Of a DNA stretch of 36,194 nt, positions 32,830 to 36,194 are shown piece by piece. The notes below the pieces were generated by a model. The model had not been told where the DNA came from. It made no database searches and saw only the letters and a list, made by a program, of their open reading frames with translations. Made by a program: the position numbers and the translations under genes. The stretch lies in NCBI GenBank assembly GCA_966128725.1, contig CBHYLN010000043.1:1-36194 (forward strand), read 5' to 3'. Source of the DNA: JAFDZV01 sp966128725. Lineage in GTDB: Bacteria > Bacteroidota > Ignavibacteria > OLB7. The first letter of the stretch is position 1; the number at the start of each line of letters is the position of its first letter.

Positions 32830-33119
32830 GCGTCTGTGTGACAGGCAACGCGTCGCTGCCGATCAATCCCGCTTCGCGAGGTGCGGGAATATTCTCGTAA
32901 GGGAGATGCCCACATGACGGGCGTGGTGCCACGATAATCGGCGCCTGCATGCGTGGCCTGCGTGCAGCCGCAGTCGCAGTTGCGAGCCCGCCGAAGCCGC
33001 ATCGGCAATCGTTCAAGGGATCCCTCACAGTGACTGGCGTGGCGCGGAAGGTCACCGTTGTGCGAAACCACCTTCAGCGCCTCCAGTATGTGACATGTGG
33101 CTGCCGGAGTCGATGGATA

Positions 33120-33157
33120 CAGCAAGGGGTACCACGTTGCCGTGGTACCCCTTGCTG
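33120..33157. terminator. 16-bp hairpin at the end of the tyrosinase gene
   Basis: CAGCAAGGGGTACCAC (33120-33135) pairs perfectly with GTGGTACCCCTTGCTG (33142-33157) across a 6-base loop. It sits 20 bases past the tyrosinase stop. No T-run follows on either strand, so it may stabilise the mRNA end as well as, or instead of, terminating. Confidence 0.55.
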
Positions 33158-33177
33158 CGTTTCGCCGCGTAGTGATG

Positions 33178-35952
33178 CTAGTGCACCACGGTTAGCTGCA
33201 CCATCGAGGTGGTGCCGCCCGTAAGGATGCGCACAGTGTACTGGCCCGAGGCAAGCCCGTCGGCTGCAATCGGGAGCAACTGGTCGCCGGCGGTAAGATG
33301 GCCGCCAAAGAGAACATCGATCCGGCGTCCGAGATTGTCGTACAACTCGATCTGCACGATGCCCGCGCGTTGCAGGCGATAGCGCAGTTCGGTTGAGCCC
33401 GATGCCGGGTTTGGCGCCAGTGTCAGATTGGCCACCGCCGAGCTGCCGCGTTCGACCCCGTTCGACTGGCCGTTCTGCGAGTACACGATCTCGAACGTTG
33501 CACGCTTGGTGCAGCCCGCGCCCGACATATCCGTGGCATCCACCCAGTACGTGCCCGGAGCCAGCCCGGTAACCTCCGCTGTGGTTGCCCCGTTGCTCCA
33601 GTTGTACGAAAGCTCAGGCATGCCGTGTGCGTGCGCCTGTGCCGTGCCATCCGGTGTGTTGGGGCCGGAGGCCTCGGTAGTGGTGACGTCCACGGTCAAC
33701 ATGTCCCACTCGTTGATCACGTTCACCGTTCCGCGAATCGTGCATCCCGCCTTGTCGGTAACGGTAACGGTATACTCGCCCGGTGACGCATTGTTGACAA
33801 TTGGCCCGATCTCACCCGGCAGAAGAATGCCGCCGCGAGTCCACCGATAGGTGTACGGTGCCGAACCTCCGGTAACACCGCATCGTGCCCTGCCGTCGCT
33901 GTTGCTGCAATGCGACAGATCCGAATCCATGTCGATTGCAAGCGAGGAGTTCGCCGCAACAACGTACTCGCGGGTGTCGATGGCGCAGTCGTCCTTGTCG
34001 CGCACCACCACGTTGTACGTGCCCGGTGCCAGGTTGTAGACGTCGCGCGTCGATTGTCCGTTGCTCCACCAGTACGTATAGTCCGCAGCCGGATTAACCG
34101 TGGCCAACTGGATCGAGCCGGTGTACGACTCCGGGCACGGAGGCCGGGTGATCACCTCGTTGAGAACGTACGTGGCCGGCGGCACGGCTACCTCATCGCG
34201 TACGGCCCGAACCTCGTATGTGGCACCGCCAACAGGCTGCTCGCCCTCGGCGCCGTACGACTCGTATTGCGATACGTGAACCGGGTAGACACCACCGTAC
34301 GTGCCGTAGCCGCCGTAGGTGCCTCCACCGTCGCCGCCATATCCACCATAGCCGCCGTAACCAGCGTCGTCGCCGTAACCATCATAACCGCCGTAGCCGC
34401 CGTAGCCGCCGTAGTCCGGATTCTTGATGTACGTGCGCACGCATGGATCGTACTTCACGCCCGGTGTCAGTTGCAGATTGCCCAGATACGCGCCCGGCCG
34501 CGTGATGCTCACCTTGTAGTCGTCGGTCTGTCCGTTGTCGATGCCGTAGCTCTCGTAGCCGCCATCTCGCCAGACATTGTACAGATCCTGGCCCAGATCC
34601 ACTTCCACATACACCGGGTTGTAGTCGTACTGGTCGTTGTAGCCGTAGTCGAACCGGATCTTGTCGTACGTGGCGTCGCCGTGCACCTGCGCGATGTAAA
34701 GCTTGTCGCATGGTGGCGTTGGCGTGCAGTTGTACGGGTCGGCCGGAACAACATCCACATTGCGCCACACGAGGTTGTTGTTGTTCTTGACGTTCGTGAG
34801 AACGTCCGAGCCCTCAACCACGGCCATCGGATCCACGGCCGATACCAATCGTGCCAGCAGGCAGTACCGCGCCGGTGCGTTGGGGTAGTTCTCCGGATTG
34901 GGTACCGTCCACGGGATCTCGGCAACCCACTGCCGCCCGGGGTCCAGCGCCGGCACTGCCACCGGCACCAGCGTGATCTCGTCGCCATTCACGCCACCAA
35001 TCCAATCGGTTGGCCAGGTGGATGCGCTTGTGGAGTAATGGCTCCAGTATACGTGGAGTATCACCTCACCGGCGTTGACACGCTGGCAACCGGTGTTCCG
35101 GATGCGGACGTACACATAGCTCTGGCCCAGCGGATTGTATACCGGGTTCTGGTAATGTGTCGGGTCGTCCTCGCTTGCATACTTCCCCGTGGCCACCGAA
35201 TACGGATCCTGCGTATTACGCACCCAGATGTCCGGGCTGCCATTGTACACGTTGTTGGGCGCCGTGGTGTTCGGCTCGATGCCGAAATCCTTTACGTCGT
35301 CCTTCATGTACAGATCCTTCCCCGTTGCGTTCTGGCATACACACTGGTAGTAGCGATACATGTCATCCAGGAAGGCATGCCAGGGCCAGAAGATTGCCGC
35401 CGCCGATGCGGTTGTGGTGGCGCCCATCGAGCCACCGATCGCCACGTGCACGCTGCCGTGCGGTCCATCAACCGCGCTGCCGAAACCGTTTGCCGTCCAT
35501 TGGCACGGATTGGTCAGCAGCGGTGCAAGACTGATGCCCGGGTTCTGATTGATGAGCAGCGGATAGCCGCCTACAACCGCGCTTCCGGGAAGCACCAGCG
35601 AGTTGAAGAACGCGCCCGGGACCGGCTGCAAGGGGTCGTACTTCGGCAGCGGCACATACTTGCTGCCGTTTGGCTGCGTCATCAGCCACGATTCCAGACC
35701 GTTGATATACCCACGGTGCCAGGAGAGGAAGTATTCGTCGGCGTTGTGGATGCCCGGTGTAAGGTGCAGCGCTACAACCGGCGCTGTCAGGTAGTTCATG
35801 ATCAACTGGCGAAGCTCGAGCTGCTCGGCCGGTGTGAACTGCGTCATATCCGTCAATAGGCGCCGTCGATACGGCGGTTGCGCGCTTGCTGTCTCGATGG
35901 CCACTGCAAACATGCAGAGCACGAGCACGAATTGGAGTAATCGAATTCGCAT
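33178..35952 (-). CDS. T9SS-secreted tyrosinase-domain protein with Gly-Tyr-rich block and SprB-like repeats
   Basis: The 924-residue product has a Sec signal (MRIRLLQFVLVLCMFAVAIE, cleaved after ASA), with AAGGAG before ATG 35952. The N-terminal domain looks like a type 3 copper tyrosinase. CuA ligands would be H63, H69 and H79 (GIHNADEYFLSWHRGY); CuB ligands H165, H169 (GPHGSVHVAIGG) and H192 (FWPWHAFLDDMYRYY). Beta-sandwich domains follow to about residue 500. Residues 514-554 are a GGY-type repeat with 11 Tyr in 41 residues. Then come SprB-like repeats (YWWSNGQSTRDVYNLAPGTY and two more, about 590-830), and a T9SS sorting domain (LTLAPNPASGSTELRYRL to the end). Tyrosinases oxidise phenols, including protein tyrosine, to DOPA and quinones. 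The protein may crosslink itself or neighbours at the cell surface (inference). Confidence 0.85.
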   Translation of the reverse strand: MRIRLLQFVLVLCMFAVAIETASAQPPYRRRLLTDMTQFTPAEQLELRQLIMNYLTAPVVALHLTPGIHNADEYFLSWHRGYINGLESWLMTQPNGSKYVPLPKYDPLQPVPGAFFNSLVLPGSAVVGGYPLLINQNPGISLAPLLTNPCQWTANGFGSAVDGPHGSVHVAIGGSMGATTTASAAAIFWPWHAFLDDMYRYYQCVCQNATGKDLYMKDDVKDFGIEPNTTAPNNVYNGSPDIWVRNTQDPYSVATGKYASEDDPTHYQNPVYNPLGQSYVYVRIRNTGCQRVNAGEVILHVYWSHYSTSASTWPTDWIGGVNGDEITLVPVAVPALDPGRQWVAEIPWTVPNPENYPNAPARYCLLARLVSAVDPMAVVEGSDVLTNVKNNNNLVWRNVDVVPADPYNCTPTPPCDKLYIAQVHGDATYDKIRFDYGYNDQYDYNPVYVEVDLGQDLYNVWRDGGYESYGIDNGQTDDYKVSITRPGAYLGNLQLTPGVKYDPCVRTYIKNPDYGGYGGYGGYDGYGDDAGYGGYGGYGGDGGGTYGGYGTYGGVYPVHVSQYESYGAEGEQPVGGATYEVRAVRDEVAVPPATYVLNEVITRPPCPESYTGSIQLATVNPAADYTYWWSNGQSTRDVYNLAPGTYNVVVRDKDDCAIDTREYVVAANSSLAIDMDSDLSHCSNSDGRARCGVTGGSAPYTYRWTRGGILLPGEIGPIVNNASPGEYTVTVTDKAGCTIRGTVNVINEWDMLTVDVTTTEASGPNTPDGTAQAHAHGMPELSYNWSNGATTAEVTGLAPGTYWVDATDMSGAGCTKRATFEIVYSQNGQSNGVERGSSAVANLTLAPNPASGSTELRYRLQRAGIVQIELYDNLGRRIDVLFGGHLTAGDQLLPIAADGLASGQYTVRILTGGTTSMVQLTVVH

Positions 35953-36194
35953 GGAGACTCCTTCATCGAATGATGTGATGAACGTGTGTGGACACGGACT
36001 TGCGCGCGGCAAATCCATGCCAAGCGTGAATGCCGGAGATGCGGTGTGGTGTATGCTCCAAGCGAACGGGGGACGCCAACGGGCATTCCAGATGCTTGTG
36101 CAAGCATCATGTGGAACCACTGCGTGCCGATATTGGGGGGAGGTAATGCCGGTTGATACGATAATAGGCAGGTGAGGTGGTACAGGGGAAGTAC
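35953..36194. promoter_or_regulatory. Upstream region of the tyrosinase gene
   Basis: The last 242 bases hold the ribosome site (AAGGAG) of the tyrosinase gene at their left end and presumably its promoter. The frame is open further upstream but is unlikely to be coding. No other gene is complete before the window ends. Confidence 0.35.

Larger units (their letters stand above)
32769..33177. other. Convergent intergenic region with two hairpins
   Basis: The 409 bases between the small secreted protein and the convergent tyrosinase gene carry two strong inverted repeats, listed separately (32802-32829 and 33120-33157). I see no protein-coding gene between them. Confidence 0.4.

Noticed and set aside
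34297..34413. GGY-codon repeat considered as a CRISPR or intergenic tandem repeat
   Set aside because: It is in frame within the tyrosinase gene, has a period of about 9 bases and has no spacers.
33910..35859. Long plus-strand frame of 649 codons opposite the tyrosinase
   Set aside because: Val/Arg/Ala-rich shadow of the tyrosinase gene, which has copper motifs, signal peptide and sorting domain.

Overview
The window comes from a GC-rich member of the Bacteroidota/FCB group; a lineage such as Kapabacteria or a relative is my guess, not proven. The main clue is three secreted proteins (15742-18402, 24032-26002, 33178-35952) that combine a Sec signal peptide with a C-terminal beta-rich 'PNPA...LYD..GR.V..L..G...G' module, the sorting tag of the type IX secretion system (T9SS). 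There are no rRNA, tRNA, CRISPR, IS or phage genes that I can support.

Layout. 1-676 holds no convincing gene but several inverted repeats. 677-5928 is a tight three-gene envelope operon: an outer-membrane beta-barrel, a Cys-rich lipoprotein, and a PD40-propeller protein with an OmpA-like end. 5988-7418 (minus) is a NucS-like nuclease-fold protein. 7766-8950 (plus) is a dihaem cytochrome fused to a LolA-like domain. 8990-14837 (minus) is the most striking region: YcaO, then TfuA (overlapping by 4 bases), then an unrecognised 411-residue protein, a YCII-family protein, and a radical-SAM/SPASM enzyme with a PqqD-like C-terminal domain. This gene set resembles peptide or protein backbone-modification loci (thioamide/azoline chemistry plus radical chemistry), but no classical short precursor gene is evident. 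15199-18402 (minus) has an SRPBCC protein and a T9SS-secreted GH51-like glycosidase. 18622-19971 (plus) is a disulfide-type flavin oxidoreductase. 20389-22719 (plus) is a secreted FG-GAP/ASPIC protein with a His-rich tail. 23149-23670 (plus) is a DinB-like protein that lacks the usual His ligands. 24032-26002 (plus) is a T9SS-secreted GH44 endoglucanase. 26129-29197 (minus) has an FMN reductase, a secreted MBL-like protein with a degenerate metal motif, and a DinB protein. 29347-31925 has TrmO, a DUF6544-like protein and an orphan propeller-like protein. 32310-32768 is a small secreted protein, and 33178-35952 (minus) is a T9SS-secreted tyrosinase carrying an internal Gly-Tyr repeat block and SprB-like repeats.

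How it fits together. The glycosidases, tyrosinase and envelope operon point to an organism that exports polymer-degrading and surface proteins through T9SS. The YcaO/TfuA/radical-SAM block is a separate, self-contained modification system and is the best candidate for undescribed biology. The tyrosinase that carries its own tyrosine-rich segment is the second.
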